Shown one piece after another: positions 1 to 8,047 of a stretch of DNA of 35,398 nucleotides. Numbering within the stretch: the stretch's first letter is position 1; each line of letters opens with the position of its first letter. The stretch lies in NCBI GenBank assembly GCA_021780115.1, contig JAJXZI010000287.1, positions 1-35,398 on the forward strand, written 5' to 3'. The position numbers and the translations under genes were made by a program. The stretch is from a bacterium (GTDB taxonomy: Bacteria; Verrucomicrobiota; Verrucomicrobiia; Limisphaerales; JAJXZI01). The notes below the pieces were generated by a model. It did no database searches, had not been told where the DNA came from, and saw nothing but the letters and a program-made list of their open reading frames with translations.

Positions 1-2
1 TC

Positions 3-566
3 CGCGAACTGGTCGAGCAAGAGACGCTTTCGATTTCCACCGGCGACGAAGTCGGGAAGTTGGCCTACGGGACCGGCGAGATTCCTTTCGTGCGCACCTC
101 TGATATTTCCAACTGGGAAATCAAGCTGGACCCGAAGCATTGCGTCTCCGAGGAGGTTTTCGCCCGCTTCAAGGACCGCCAGGACGTGCAGGCGGACGAC
201 ATCCTCATGGTCAAAGACGGCACCTACCTCATCGGCACCTGCGCCATCGTAACGAAATACGACTTGCCGATGCTTTACCAGAGCCACATCTACAAGATTC
301 GGGTAAAGGACGTGGAGAGAATGAACCCGTTCTTGCTGTTGGCGGCGCTGAACTCCAGTTTCGTCCAGCGCCAAATCAAGAGCTACTGCGTCAGCCAGGA
401 CATCATCGACTCGCTGGGCGACAAGATTCTTCAGCTCCGCATCGCGGTTCCGAAAGCCAAAACGACGCAGCAGAAGATCGCCACTTTGGTCGAGAAGGTC
501 ATCAGCGACCGAATCGAAGCCCGCGAACTTGCCCGCAAGGCGTGCGAGGAAATCATAGCGGTGTAA
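3..566 (+). CDS. Type I restriction-modification specificity/N6-methylase C-terminal part (partial, 5' end outside window)
   Basis: The reading frame is open from the left edge, so this is the C-terminal 187 residues or so of a longer protein. The internal TTG at position 60 is not a convincing start. The stretch reading GEIPFVRTSDISNWE, followed by a DILMVKDGTYLIGT-like segment and a late helical part rich in K, E and R, is typical of the target-recognition half of HsdS-type specificity subunits or of methylases fused to such a domain. Such proteins select the DNA sequence for N6-adenine methylation. The 3' end overlaps the convergent nuclease gene by 14 bp, which supports a restriction-modification pair. 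Whether the missing part is a methylase or a pure specificity subunit cannot be seen. Confidence 0.7.
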   Translation, partial: RELVEQETLSISTGDEVGKLAYGTGEIPFVRTSDISNWEIKLDPKHCVSEEVFARFKDRQDVQADDILMVKDGTYLIGTCAIVTKYDLPMLYQSHIYKIRVKDVERMNPFLLLAALNSSFVQRQIKSYCVSQDIIDSLGDKILQLRIAVPKAKTTQQKIATLVEKVISDRIEARELARKACEEIIAV

Positions 567-1647
567 TCGCGCCGTCTTTGATGAGCGTCTCGTAGTTGCG
601 GGAGATGCGAAGCAGAAGTTCGCGGGTTTCCTTCAGCGTCAGATGGCCTTGAATGCGGTTCCCGTCTTCGGTTATCCACGAGATATTCGCCCGATGATGG
701 CGGAACTCTTCGCTGTCCCCGGCCTTCAGCGGGTTCAGATGCCCGACCTGATACGCGGACTTGCCATGCGTCGGGTCCGTGACCTCTTGGGCGAGCAATT
801 CGAAGTCAAGCGGGTCAAGCGTGACAGGGCAACGCGCCACCTTTGAAACATCCGGCAGCAGCCCAACGCTCTGAAGGTAGTGGATGGTGCCGCTGGGGAA
901 ACTGGCGAAGCGAACCAACTGGTCAATCAATTCGAGTTCGACAGCCAAACAGTCTCGGCGAAAAGCAAATTGCGGCGAACCAGGATGAGCTTCCCAACGC
1001 TTCTCCCGGTTGGTCTTGAAGTCCCCCGTCAGGGCGCGGTCGGTCAGGTAGCTCTTGACGCGCACCTTGTCGAGAATGTGAGCAAACAACTGAAAATCGG
1101 GGTTAAGCTTTGAATCGAGCAACGACTGGCGAATCTTCAGCAAGCGGAGATAGTCTGGCTCGCGAAGCAATCGGAGGTTCTTCACGCAGTGAATCGGAGC
1201 GGCGTCTTTGGAATCGTAGTCGAGCGGGAATTCATGTGGGGACAACCCCCAAGCCACGACCAGTTTGAGTTCGGTTTGGAAGTCAGGCTTGCGCAAGAGT
1301 GCGGCAAACTCCCGGCATATCGACTCGTGGATCGCACAGCACTCTTCGAAAGAGGCCTTCCGCGGGTCTTCAACTCTAAATCGTGCCGTCCACCGCACGT
1401 CATACTTGGTGGAAGTCACATCACTCTTGACCAATTCAATGAAGTAAATCGCTCTGGTCATTCGCCGATGAACAGTCTCCACCTCGGCGGGCGTGAGCAG
1501 GTTCTCCAATTCGGCGTTGAGCCGCGCCACGGCTTGCCACGCTCTCAAGCCTTCGCTCTGGGCAAACAAACTGCGTTCGCTGAACCGCTCGGCCTTGACG
1601 GCCTTGTCAAATACGGCTTTCAGTTCTTTGAGGTCTGTCTTGGGCAT
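553..1647 (-). CDS. Predicted HNH-type restriction endonuclease
   Basis: This is a 364-residue protein with no signal peptide or membrane segment. The last 90 residues carry a plausible HNH (beta-beta-alpha metal) nuclease core: a CPVT motif near residue 273, GHLNPLK near 302-308, HRANISW near 317-323 and GNRIQGH near 330-336. The spacing of H, N and N fits HNH enzymes, and the G-H-L-N-P segment would supply the general base. The N-terminal 270 residues are helical and charged and were not recognised; they may recognise DNA. The gene runs convergent to the specificity/methylase-like gene and overlaps its stop by 14 bp, which suggests a restriction enzyme rather than a homing enzyme. The start ATG at 1647 is the first in frame and has no clear ribosome-binding site. 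The nuclease assignment is fairly sure; the specificity is unknown. Confidence 0.6.
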   Translation of the reverse strand: MPKTDLKELKAVFDKAVKAERFSERSLFAQSEGLRAWQAVARLNAELENLLTPAEVETVHRRMTRAIYFIELVKSDVTSTKYDVRWTARFRVEDPRKASFEECCAIHESICREFAALLRKPDFQTELKLVVAWGLSPHEFPLDYDSKDAAPIHCVKNLRLLREPDYLRLLKIRQSLLDSKLNPDFQLFAHILDKVRVKSYLTDRALTGDFKTNREKRWEAHPGSPQFAFRRDCLAVELELIDQLVRFASFPSGTIHYLQSVGLLPDVSKVARCPVTLDPLDFELLAQEVTDPTHGKSAYQVGHLNPLKAGDSEEFRHHRANISWITEDGNRIQGHLTLKETRELLLRISRNYETLIKDGAITPL

Positions 1648-1901
1648 CGGTTAACACGGCAGAGCTTATTCGCGGAGTCCTGTGTCGTAAACGCCAATCG
1701 TTATTGGAGCTTTTCACGCGTTTGACTCTGAGGAAGGGCGGTTGAAGCCGAAACGTTCCTCGGGCGCAGAGCCGTCGACCTGGCCTGCGGCGCCGGTTTG
1801 TCTTTCTTTCTCGAACTGCACAGCGCGTCGGCATTTCCGCTGAGCCGTCGAGGGAAGACGTTTACCTTGCAGGAGGACGCCGGGCGCGTCATCTTGTCGG
1901 C

Positions 1902-2144
1902 ATGAAAACGGCCAGTGTTCAACAGGTGCCGCAGCGGTGGACTGAGATTCTCGGTTGGATCGCGGCGGGCGAGGAAGTCGAAGTGACGCAGCAGGAGAAG
2001 GTGGTCGCCACATTGGTGCCGGCCACGCGGGTGGCTGTCTCGCAGCCAGACTTCCTGTCGCGCGCCAAGGCCATCTGGGGCGAACATCCGGCCGGCAAGC
2101 CGCTCAGCGCCGTGGTCGCGGAGGCGCGGGGAGACGAGTCGTGA
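1902..2144 (+). CDS. Type II antitoxin, Phd/YefM-like (partner of a VapC-type toxin)
   Basis: This 80-residue protein begins MKTASVQQVPQRWTEILGWI, then has GEEVEVTQ, KVVATLVPA and a C-terminal PDFLSRAKAIWGEHPAGK segment. This is the usual pattern of Phd/YefM-fold antitoxins that bind their own operator with the N-terminal half and mask a toxin with the C-terminal half. The stop codon overlaps the GTG start of the next frame by 4 bp, the classical arrangement of an antitoxin-toxin operon. That next frame is a truncated PIN toxin, so the antitoxin may now be an orphan or may act against a toxin elsewhere. The promoter was not identified in the 254 bp between this gene and the divergent nuclease gene. 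Confidence 0.75.
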   Translation: MKTASVQQVPQRWTEILGWIAAGEEVEVTQQEKVVATLVPATRVAVSQPDFLSRAKAIWGEHPAGKPLSAVVAEARGDES

Positions 2145-2233
2145 CCTACCTCGATACCGGCTGCTTCGTCAAACTCTACTACCCGGAGCCGGACAGCGCC
2201 AAAGTCGTCGCGGCGATACAGGGCAACCCGTGA
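2141..2233 (+). pseudogene. Truncated VapC/PIN-domain toxin (30 residues)
   Basis: Starting from a GTG that overlaps the antitoxin stop, the frame reads VTYLDTGCFVKLYYPEPDSA and stops after 30 codons. The YLDTG segment is the first strand of PIN-domain ribonucleases, with the first metal-binding aspartate, and the KLYYPEP stretch is common in VapC proteins. A complete toxin has about 130 residues, and the remaining three acidic residues are missing. The DNA after the stop gives no continuing PIN sequence in any frame that I could see. It is most likely a toxin destroyed by deletion rather than by a single frameshift. Confidence 0.65.
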
Positions 2234-2397
2234 CGCGCCATTGCCTCGCTGTCTGGATGGCACGCCATCCTATCTAACGACAGCAGCGCGCCTAGTCAAC
2301 GGGTCTGTTTCCGGCTCTTTCGAGCCGCAAGACATCCCGCAGTGGTGGTGCCGACGTTCCGACTTCCCGAAGGTGGATTTCGCGCTCAGACTCCGGC

Positions 2398-2646
2398 ATG
2401 ATGGCGACGCTTCCGCCCGAGCCGCTCCTGCGCGTGCTCCACGAGGAGGCCGATCTGCTGGTGCTCACCAAGCCCGCCGGGTTGGTCTTCGAGCCGCGTG
2501 AGCGCGGCGTCGGTGTGGTTGGCGAGAGCGGACTCGGCGGGATTGTCCGGGATGCGGTAGGAGCCGGCGACACCGTGTTCCGCCTTTTCGATGTCGCGGG
2601 CACGCAAGGACATGCCCTACCCGTCAGAAATGACCATTTCGCGTAA
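2398..2646 (+). pseudogene. Decayed fragment resembling the N-terminus of an RluA-type pseudouridine synthase
   Basis: This 82-codon open frame starts with LLRVLHEEADLLVLTKPAG, close to the opening strand of RluA-family rRNA/tRNA pseudouridine synthases, where an ED-LLVVNKPAGL pattern is usual. After about 35 residues the similarity is lost. Further on it reads DAVGAGDT, which resembles the anion-hole signature of PfkB-type sugar kinases. No catalytic RLD motif of RluA follows. The two resemblances in one short frame suggest a junction of degraded genes, though chance similarity of the second motif is possible. It is probably not functional. Confidence 0.35.
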
Positions 2647-3065
2647 CATACTGATTTTAGCGGTTTTCAACGGGCAACATACGGCCTTGCCCAGACCCAG
2701 ACCCCGACACGCACGCACCCAGACCTCAACGGACACGGCCCAGACCCCTACTCGCAAAGACCCAGACCCCGGCTCACCTGCGTCCGGCTCGCGCTGAAAC
2801 GTTCCCGCCCCGCGCTCACTTTCGCCCCGGTTGGATTTGCAACGCGCCCGGCTTCGTCGCGCACGGACCTTGGACTGGATTTTCCTTTTCGAGAGCACGG
2901 CCGCGCACATGGAAACGGGAGCGCTCGACACGTTGGTTGTATGGAACGGAGTTTTGACAGTTCCGTGAAAAGAAGTCCCTTCGGCCGGGAAGGTCCACCC
3001 GCGGCACGACGGGCCGGAGGCCGGCGTGGGCAGCCATGACCGTGGAGAGGCCCGGAAATGGAAAA
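2647..3065. other. Intergenic stretch with CCCAGA-type short repeats, no gene recognised
   Basis: No convincing coding frame was found on either strand. Between about 2690 and 2770 the hexamer-like unit CCCAGACC recurs five times in imperfect form and gives a strand with a strong C bias. The rest is mixed sequence downstream of the minus-strand PstS-like gene. The open frames that cross it look like shadows of GC-rich DNA. Confidence 0.4.
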
Positions 3066-3095
3066 GCCGGCGCCACCACCCCCGATGGCGCCGGC
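3066..3095 (-). terminator. Intrinsic terminator of the PstS-like gene
   Basis: There is a perfect 10-bp stem, GCCGGCGCCA at 3066-3075 pairing with TGGCGCCGGC at 3086-3095, around a 10-nt loop. Read on the minus strand, the hairpin is followed by TTTTCCATTTCC. It lies 34 bp beyond the stop codon of the minus-strand gene ending at 3130, which is the expected place. Confidence 0.65.
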
Positions 3096-3129
3096 CCAGG
3101 CTGCGGCCGGGTCAGAGTCCAACCCGTCG

Positions 3130-4224
3130 TCAGAAGTTTTTCGACGTGATGACGGCGCCGTCGTCGCCCCGCTCCACGTTCATCTGGTTGAGACTGAGGA
3201 AGTCGTTCGTGTAGATCGGGTTCGTCGTTTGAAAGGCCACACTCGTGATGGCCGCGATGAGCGCGTCGCGAACGGCCGCCTGGTTGGCGCTCAGGCCGCC
3301 CGGGACCGGACGGTTGACGATGTGCTCGTAACCCCAGAGCGCGTAACTGCCGTTGGCCACGGCCGCCGGAGAGAACGTCACGCCCTGGTAGCTGATCGGC
3401 GTGGCGAAGGCGGAGATCGCCGCGGTGTCGGACAGGCCCAGGTAGCCGATGGCGTCCGGTTTGGTCGCGATCACGTACCGCTCCAGGCCGCCCGAGGGAT
3501 AACCGGTGTACTGGAAATAGGCGCCGCTGGAGTTGGTGCCCCAAAGGACCGGGTTGCCGTAGAAACCGATGCAGCGCTGGGTGGTGATGCGCGTGCCGGA
3601 GCCGGAGTCGCGACCGGTCATGAAGATCGGATTGTTGTTGGCGGCGCCGAGGTACGAGGCCGGCATGCCGGGCACGAGTTGCGTGCCGTTGGTGGCCACG
3701 CCGGACGCCGTCATCAACAGCACGGCCTGCTCGCGCGTGATGTTGGTGATGCCGGCCAGGGCGTTGTTCCGGACGTACACGAACGGAATCACGCCCAGAA
3801 TGTTCTGGTCCACGGCGCTGTCCGGGATCGGCGGCGAGGCGGAGCCGGGGAAGACGTCCGACAGCGCCAGGTCAGGGACCGCGCTCCCGTTGACGCCCGG
3901 CGACTCGGCCGTGGTAACAGGCGTGGAGTTCACCACGGAGAGCATGCCGGCGGCCGAGCCGGAGAAGCTCAGGCGGATTTTCACCGGCGCAACGCCGACC
4001 GAGGGCACGGAGTTGGACATCGTGCCGGCGTAGGTGATGAGGCCCGTGCTGGCGTTGTTGGTGATGGCCGTCAACGAGCCGGCGTCATACAACGAGGCCG
4101 CGCGGTCGATGGTGATGTTCCGGAAGGCGGTGCTGCCGGTGATGGTGACGCCCACCTGGGCGCGGGCCGTCGTCGCGAGCCACGAGCCGGTCAGGGCGAG
4201 CAGGATGAGGTGCTTGGTTTTCAT
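3130..4224 (-). CDS. Secreted PstS-like periplasmic binding-fold protein
   Basis: This 364-residue protein has a clear Sec signal peptide: basic MKTKH, a hydrophobic core, and a likely cleavage after the alanines near residue 22. The mature start reads TITGSTAFRNI, like the phosphate-contacting GST loop of PstS-family proteins. A later MTGRDSGSGTR segment matches the second anion-binding loop (R-D-x-G-S-G-T). These are the usual ligand contacts for an oxyanion. No pstC, pstA, pstB or phoU gene lies nearby. Instead the gene follows another secreted protein on the same strand after 54 bp, so it may serve outside classical ABC uptake. A good terminator lies at 3066-3095. The fold is fairly sure; the ligand is inferred. 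Confidence 0.75.
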   Translation of the reverse strand: MKTKHLILLALTGSWLATTARAQVGVTITGSTAFRNITIDRAASLYDAGSLTAITNNASTGLITYAGTMSNSVPSVGVAPVKIRLSFSGSAAGMLSVVNSTPVTTAESPGVNGSAVPDLALSDVFPGSASPPIPDSAVDQNILGVIPFVYVRNNALAGITNITREQAVLLMTASGVATNGTQLVPGMPASYLGAANNNPIFMTGRDSGSGTRITTQRCIGFYGNPVLWGTNSSGAYFQYTGYPSGGLERYVIATKPDAIGYLGLSDTAAISAFATPISYQGVTFSPAAVANGSYALWGYEHIVNRPVPGGLSANQAAVRDALIAAITSVAFQTTNPIYTNDFLSLNQMNVERGDDGAVITSKNF

Positions 4225-4278
4225 GTCGGATGGTGTTTGCTGTGTTGGTTTTTCGATTCGCTAAAAAGGGTCGGCCAC

Positions 4279-5175
4279 TCAGTTGCTGCTGGTCACGATA
4301 GAATAGAACCGCGCCGCGCCGGACGGCGTGTCGTTGAGCGTCTTGACTGTTCCGTCGCCCGCCACGCTGGCCGGCAGCGTGGTCCAGGGTCCGTTGAGGC
4401 TCGCCGCGGAGCGGAGGCGATAGTTGCCACCGGCGCCGGTGGTGAAGGAGACCTGCCACTGCCCGCCGGCGGACACAATGCCGACGATGCGCGCCGGCGT
4501 CAGGGTGACAGCCGCGCCGGCGGTGAAGACGAGATGGCCGCTGGCGTCGAGGCTGAAACGCCCCCACAGAGGGGCCGGCGGTTTGGGCGTGACGGTGCTG
4601 ATCTGCAATTCATAAAAGGCCAGCGTCCCAGGGATCGTGCTCTCCACCGAGAAGGGCGCCGCGCCGCCCAGGGTCCGGCCATTGAGCTGCCCGCCGCTCG
4701 AAGCGATGAAGCTGAAGGAACTCGGATCGCTGGCCGACACGACATACGACGCGGAAGCGTTGGTCGCCGTGAAGATAGTCGGCTGCGTGCCCAGAAAGGA
4801 AACGGTGGAGTGAAGCTGGCTCCAGCGGCTGTAGGTCAGCGCCGTGGGAGTGCCGCTCGAACTGGCGTCGCCGAGCCAGACCCGGGGCAGCGGATTGGTA
4901 TTGGCCGTGGCGGCCAGGAGGGCGAAATTCACGGTGGAGAGGTCGCCGCCGAAGTTGGAATTGACCAGGCCGAGGTCGAAGTTGGTCACGGTCACCTGCG
5001 CGCCGCTGGCCAGGCCGAGATAGTTGCTCACCGAGCCGAGATCGAACTCGACGTCGTTGAAGCCGTCGGCGCGAAAGACCAGCAGCAGGTCATTGTCCGA
5101 GTAGTCAAAGGCGCTGGCCCGCTGGGCCGCGCCTGCGGCCAGGAGGGCCAGCAAAAGTCCGGAGAGTCGTTTCAT
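4279..5175 (-). CDS. Secreted verrucomicrobial protein of unknown function
   Basis: This is a 298-residue protein starting MKRLSGLLLALLAAGAAQRA, a Sec signal peptide with likely cleavage near residue 23. The frame stays open upstream to 5244, but the signal peptide fixes the ATG at 5175. The mature part is rich in S, T, A, G and N with alternating beta-type pattern. It begins with YSDNDLLLVFRADGFNDVEF, a segment seen in secreted proteins that may carry sorting signals. The last 60 residues (near NYRLRSAASLNGPWTTLP and ARFYSIVTS) form the short beta domain that ends many exported proteins of Verrucomicrobiota. It is probably cotranscribed with the PstS-like gene downstream. No enzymatic motif was seen. 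Confidence 0.65.
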   Translation of the reverse strand: MKRLSGLLLALLAAGAAQRASAFDYSDNDLLLVFRADGFNDVEFDLGSVSNYLGLASGAQVTVTNFDLGLVNSNFGGDLSTVNFALLAATANTNPLPRVWLGDASSSGTPTALTYSRWSQLHSTVSFLGTQPTIFTATNASASYVVSASDPSSFSFIASSGGQLNGRTLGGAAPFSVESTIPGTLAFYELQISTVTPKPPAPLWGRFSLDASGHLVFTAGAAVTLTPARIVGIVSAGGQWQVSFTTGAGGNYRLRSAASLNGPWTTLPASVAGDGTVKTLNDTPSGAARFYSIVTSSN

Positions 5176-6441
5176 AAGAGTGTTTGGTTTTATCGCCGCC
5201 CAAGATAGCCGCCGGGGGGAATTCCACTCCCAAACCACAGCCATCCGGTTTCAGTTTCCCGCCGGTTTGTCACAGGGCGCCGGGGCCTTGGGGCCCAAGT
5301 CCGAAATGGGGTTCCGTCGCCGCCGCGCGGGACGCGGCGGGCCTTCGTCACTCAAATGTAAACTGCTTGCCCTGGCCGAACACTTCCCCGGCCTCGCACC
5401 GGCCAGGAAAAATGGGCGCAATGGGCGTGGACTCGGCCCCGGTCGCCTTGTCCCATCGACGCACAGGCCGATGGGTTTCCGCCGCGGGGGAGATTCCGGA
5501 GCGCGTGCTATTCCTGCCGCCGGCCATAACTGGCTCGTGGTGCTCCGGGGCCGAATGGCGCTCGGGTCTCGCAACGGGGGGCGGCGGGCGCGCGAAACCG
5601 CCCACTGACCGGGCATCGGTCGCGGCGAGAATGGGGGCCGTAACCGGCTGAGGCGACGGGCAGCGGGGCAAAGACGTCTCAATTCGTTTTGGATCCGCGC
5701 AGCCACCACTCGAAGCCCGCCCCAGACCCGCTTTCCGGCCGAACCGGAAAAGGGCGCGTTCGCCCGGCCGCGCCGCGGCCGGAAGTCGAGCGCGATTCGG
5801 CAGTTCACTCCAATGAATCCGCCGAACCGTGAACCTGCTTCTCGTGTAGGCCAAAGGCTTACCACCTGTCTGGTGTTCTGCCCGACAGACAGAACCGCCT
5901 GGCTCTGGCAGAATATCCCAGGCTGAGAGAGGAAAGAAGAAACGGGGTGGGGAAAGTTTGCGCCGCCGGTCTGAGGAGGGCCGGCGGCGCTTGCATCAGG
6001 TGCCTGCGAATCCCTGCCGCGACAAGTTGTGTCTTTGCCTGGTTGAGAGCACTCGCCTGGCGGAGCGGGAGCGTCCGCGACTTGGTAGTCTGGGGGCGCT
6101 CCTGTTTTATACAACCTGCTTCCCGTCTGCCATCGTGTGACGGCCCCTTCCCTTCGCGATGGGGTGATGCCAACGGTTCGGGTCAGTCAGAGCAGCGCTT
6201 TGACTTCGGGCTGGCCAGGAAATCGATCGCACAGCCGAACTGCGGATCAAAGCGTCCGGCGTGGCGGCTGCGGGAGCGGATGAAGGTGGGTGCCTTTCGG
6301 TGCCTGGCACCCCGGCTCCACGGCACATGCTCGGTTGGAGTGTTGGCGTTGAGCGGGCGTTGTCTCGGGCAACCGCCGCCCAAGCCCAGCCAGAGGAGCC
6401 TGCTTTACTTTCGGCTTTCACACGCCAAATTGCTCCGCGAT
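5176..6441. other. 1.27-kb region without a recognised gene
   Basis: Several long open frames cross this region on both strands, but they overlap one another, have arginine- and proline-rich shadow composition and match no family I know. Structures that can be seen are a 7-bp hairpin at 5452-5475 (CCCATCG/CGATGGG, followed by TTTCC) and a perfect 10-bp hairpin at 5960-5990 (GCGCCGCCGG/CCGGCGGCGC). The promoter of the minus-strand secreted-protein operon should lie just above 5175. The rest may be decayed sequence or could hide an RNA; nothing is supported. Confidence 0.4.
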
Positions 6442-6585
6442 ATGATGGCTTCAGTCGATTCAAACATTTGGGGCTTCCTCGCCATGCCCTTGGGCGTTTT
6501 GATTTGCTTCGGGCCAGCGCTGGCCCTCTGGCTGCTGGCCGAAGTCCGGACTCCTTCGCCGGACCAACGCCCCGACTACCGTTAG
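6442..6585 (+). CDS. Small single-span membrane protein (47 residues)
   Basis: The frame has two adjacent ATG codons (6442 and 6445) and reads MMASVDSNIWGFLAMPLGVL, then a hydrophobic stretch ending LALWLLAEV and a polar tail with prolines and aspartates. The pattern is one transmembrane helix of about 22 residues with a short charged C-terminus. A GGGCGCG/CGCGCCC hairpin begins 6 nt after the stop codon, which suggests a transcript ends here. The upstream extension of the same frame is unlike protein. The function is unknown, and short hydrophobic frames can arise by chance. Confidence 0.45.
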   Translation: MMASVDSNIWGFLAMPLGVLICFGPALALWLLAEVRTPSPDQRPDYR

Positions 6586-6591
6586 CGGGGC

Positions 6592-6611
6592 GGGCGCGCA
6601 TCATCGCGCCC
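6592..6611 (+). terminator. Hairpin after the small membrane protein
   Basis: GGGCGCG (6592-6598) pairs with CGCGCCC (6605-6611) around six bases, a few bases beyond the stop codon at 6585. There is no U-tract after it, so it is a candidate transcript end or stabilising hairpin only. Confidence 0.3.
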
Positions 6612-6783
6612 AACCAGGGCCGTGGAGCGGCCCGCGCCGCTCGCCGCAACCGGACCGGTCGGGGCCGCCAGCCCGTCAGGCCCCACGTCCGGCAGGTATT
6701 TGCTGGCGGCCGGGGCCGTGGTTGGCTCGCTGCGGGAGGGCACGAACGCATCCGCGCCAGTGGATTCGTGAGATATCTGGATT

Positions 6784-7890
6784 ATGAACGGACGCAAACT
6801 TCGCTGGGGCATTCTGGGCACCGCGCAGATCGCGCGGAAGAATTGGAAGGCGATTCAACTTGCCGGCAACTCGACGGTGGTGGCGGTCGCCAGTCGCGAT
6901 GCAAAGCGGAGTCGCCGGTTCATTGCTGAGTGTCAGGCCGAGGCGCCCATGGAGGCCGCTCCCCGGGCCTTCGGCTCCTACGAGGAGTTGGTGGCGTGCG
7001 CGGAGGTGGACGCGGTGTATGTCCCTCTTCCCACCGGACTGCGCAAGGAGTGGGTGCTCCGCGCCGCGGCCGCGGGAAAACACATCGTCTGCGAGAAGCC
7101 CTGCGCGGGCAGCGTGGCCGACCTGCGCGAGATGCTGGAGGCCTGCCGGCGCCAGCGGGTGCAGTTCATGGACGGGGTGATGTTCATGCACAGCCGGCGG
7201 CTGGGGCTTTTGCGCGAGGCATTGGACGACGGCGAGAGCGTGGGCGAGGTCCGGCGCATCGCCTCTGCCTTCACCTTTCGCCAGGCTCCGGACTTTTTCG
7301 CGGGCAACATCCGCACCCACAGTGCGCTGGAGCCGCATGGCTGCCTGGGCGACCTGGGGTGGTATTGCCTCCGGTTCGCCCTTTGGTCCCTGCGCTGGCA
7401 GATGCCCCTTCAGGTCAACGGACACCTTCTCTCTCAGTCCGGCCGCCCCGACAGCCCGGCGGCCGTGCCCACGGCGTTTTCCGGAGAACTGCGCTTCGCC
7501 GGAGGCGTTTCGGCCGGTTTCTACTGCTCGTTCCATACCGAAACCGAGCAATGGGTGAATGTCAGCGGCACCCGCGGCTGCCTGCTCGTGCCGGACTTTG
7601 TCCTGCCCTGCGCGGGGACGGAGCCGGCCTTCACGGTTCGGCACGCCGAGTTTTCGGTGAACGGGTGCGATTTCCGCATGGAGGAGCGCGCCCGGCGCTT
7701 CACGGTAGCGGAAGCCAGCCACGGTCATCCCACCGCCCAAGAGGCCAATCTCTTCCGCAACTTCGCCGAGCAAGTCCGTTCCGGCCGGCTCAACGAAGTC
7801 TGGCCGGAGGCCGCCTTGAAGACCCAGATCGTCATGGCCACCTGCCTTGACTCCGCCCACGCGGGCGGTCAGACAATTCCGCTCACCTAA
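6784..7890 (+). CDS. Gfo/Idh/MocA-family NAD(P)-dependent oxidoreductase
   Basis: This 368-residue protein has the usual two-domain layout. The N-terminal Rossmann part starts KLRWGILGTAQIARKNW with the G-x-G-x-x-(G/A) dinucleotide loop. Then comes VYVPLPTGL and the conserved EKP motif at residues 104-106, whose lysine is catalytic in this family. The C-terminal beta-sheet domain includes the FMDGVMFMHSRR and GCLGDLGWYCLRF segments, as in dihydrodiol-dehydrogenase-type members. Enzymes of this family oxidise or reduce a hydroxyl on sugars, sugar acids or inositols; the substrate here cannot be read. There is no signal peptide, so it is cytosolic. The stop codon directly abuts the left terminal repeat of an IS relic, so the TAA may be part of the IS target site. 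No partner gene is adjacent. Confidence 0.85.
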   Translation: MNGRKLRWGILGTAQIARKNWKAIQLAGNSTVVAVASRDAKRSRRFIAECQAEAPMEAAPRAFGSYEELVACAEVDAVYVPLPTGLRKEWVLRAAAAGKHIVCEKPCAGSVADLREMLEACRRQRVQFMDGVMFMHSRRLGLLREALDDGESVGEVRRIASAFTFRQAPDFFAGNIRTHSALEPHGCLGDLGWYCLRFALWSLRWQMPLQVNGHLLSQSGRPDSPAAVPTAFSGELRFAGGVSAGFYCSFHTETEQWVNVSGTRGCLLVPDFVLPCAGTEPAFTVRHAEFSVNGCDFRMEERARRFTVAEASHGHPTAQEANLFRNFAEQVRSGRLNEVWPEAALKTQIVMATCLDSAHAGGQTIPLT

Positions 7891-7907
7891 CCCAAATTTC
7901 ATGGATG
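7891..7907 (+). repeat. Left terminal inverted repeat of the IS relic
   Basis: CCCAAATTTCATGGATG begins directly after the TAA stop of the oxidoreductase gene. It is the exact reverse complement of 11212-11228. The preceding CTAA is repeated after the right end. Confidence 0.75.
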
Positions 7908-8047
7908 CGAGCGCTTTTCACTTTTTTTCGCCTCCCGCGCGTCGCAACTGCCTGCACAACAAGCCCCGCCTTTTCCAACACCCGCAAGTGGAGACCCAGC
8001 CCCTTCCCCCCCCCGCGCCACCGCCAGGATACGCTGCCGGCCAAAAG

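Noticed and set aside
3058..5208. 716-codon plus-strand open frame
   Set aside because: It lies opposite two good minus-strand secreted-protein genes and is rich in R, G, A and H, as expected for a shadow frame in GC-rich DNA.
5251..6114. 287-codon minus-strand frame in the gene-poor region
   Set aside because: It has proline- and arginine-rich composition, overlaps opposite frames of similar length, and carries no motif or signal.
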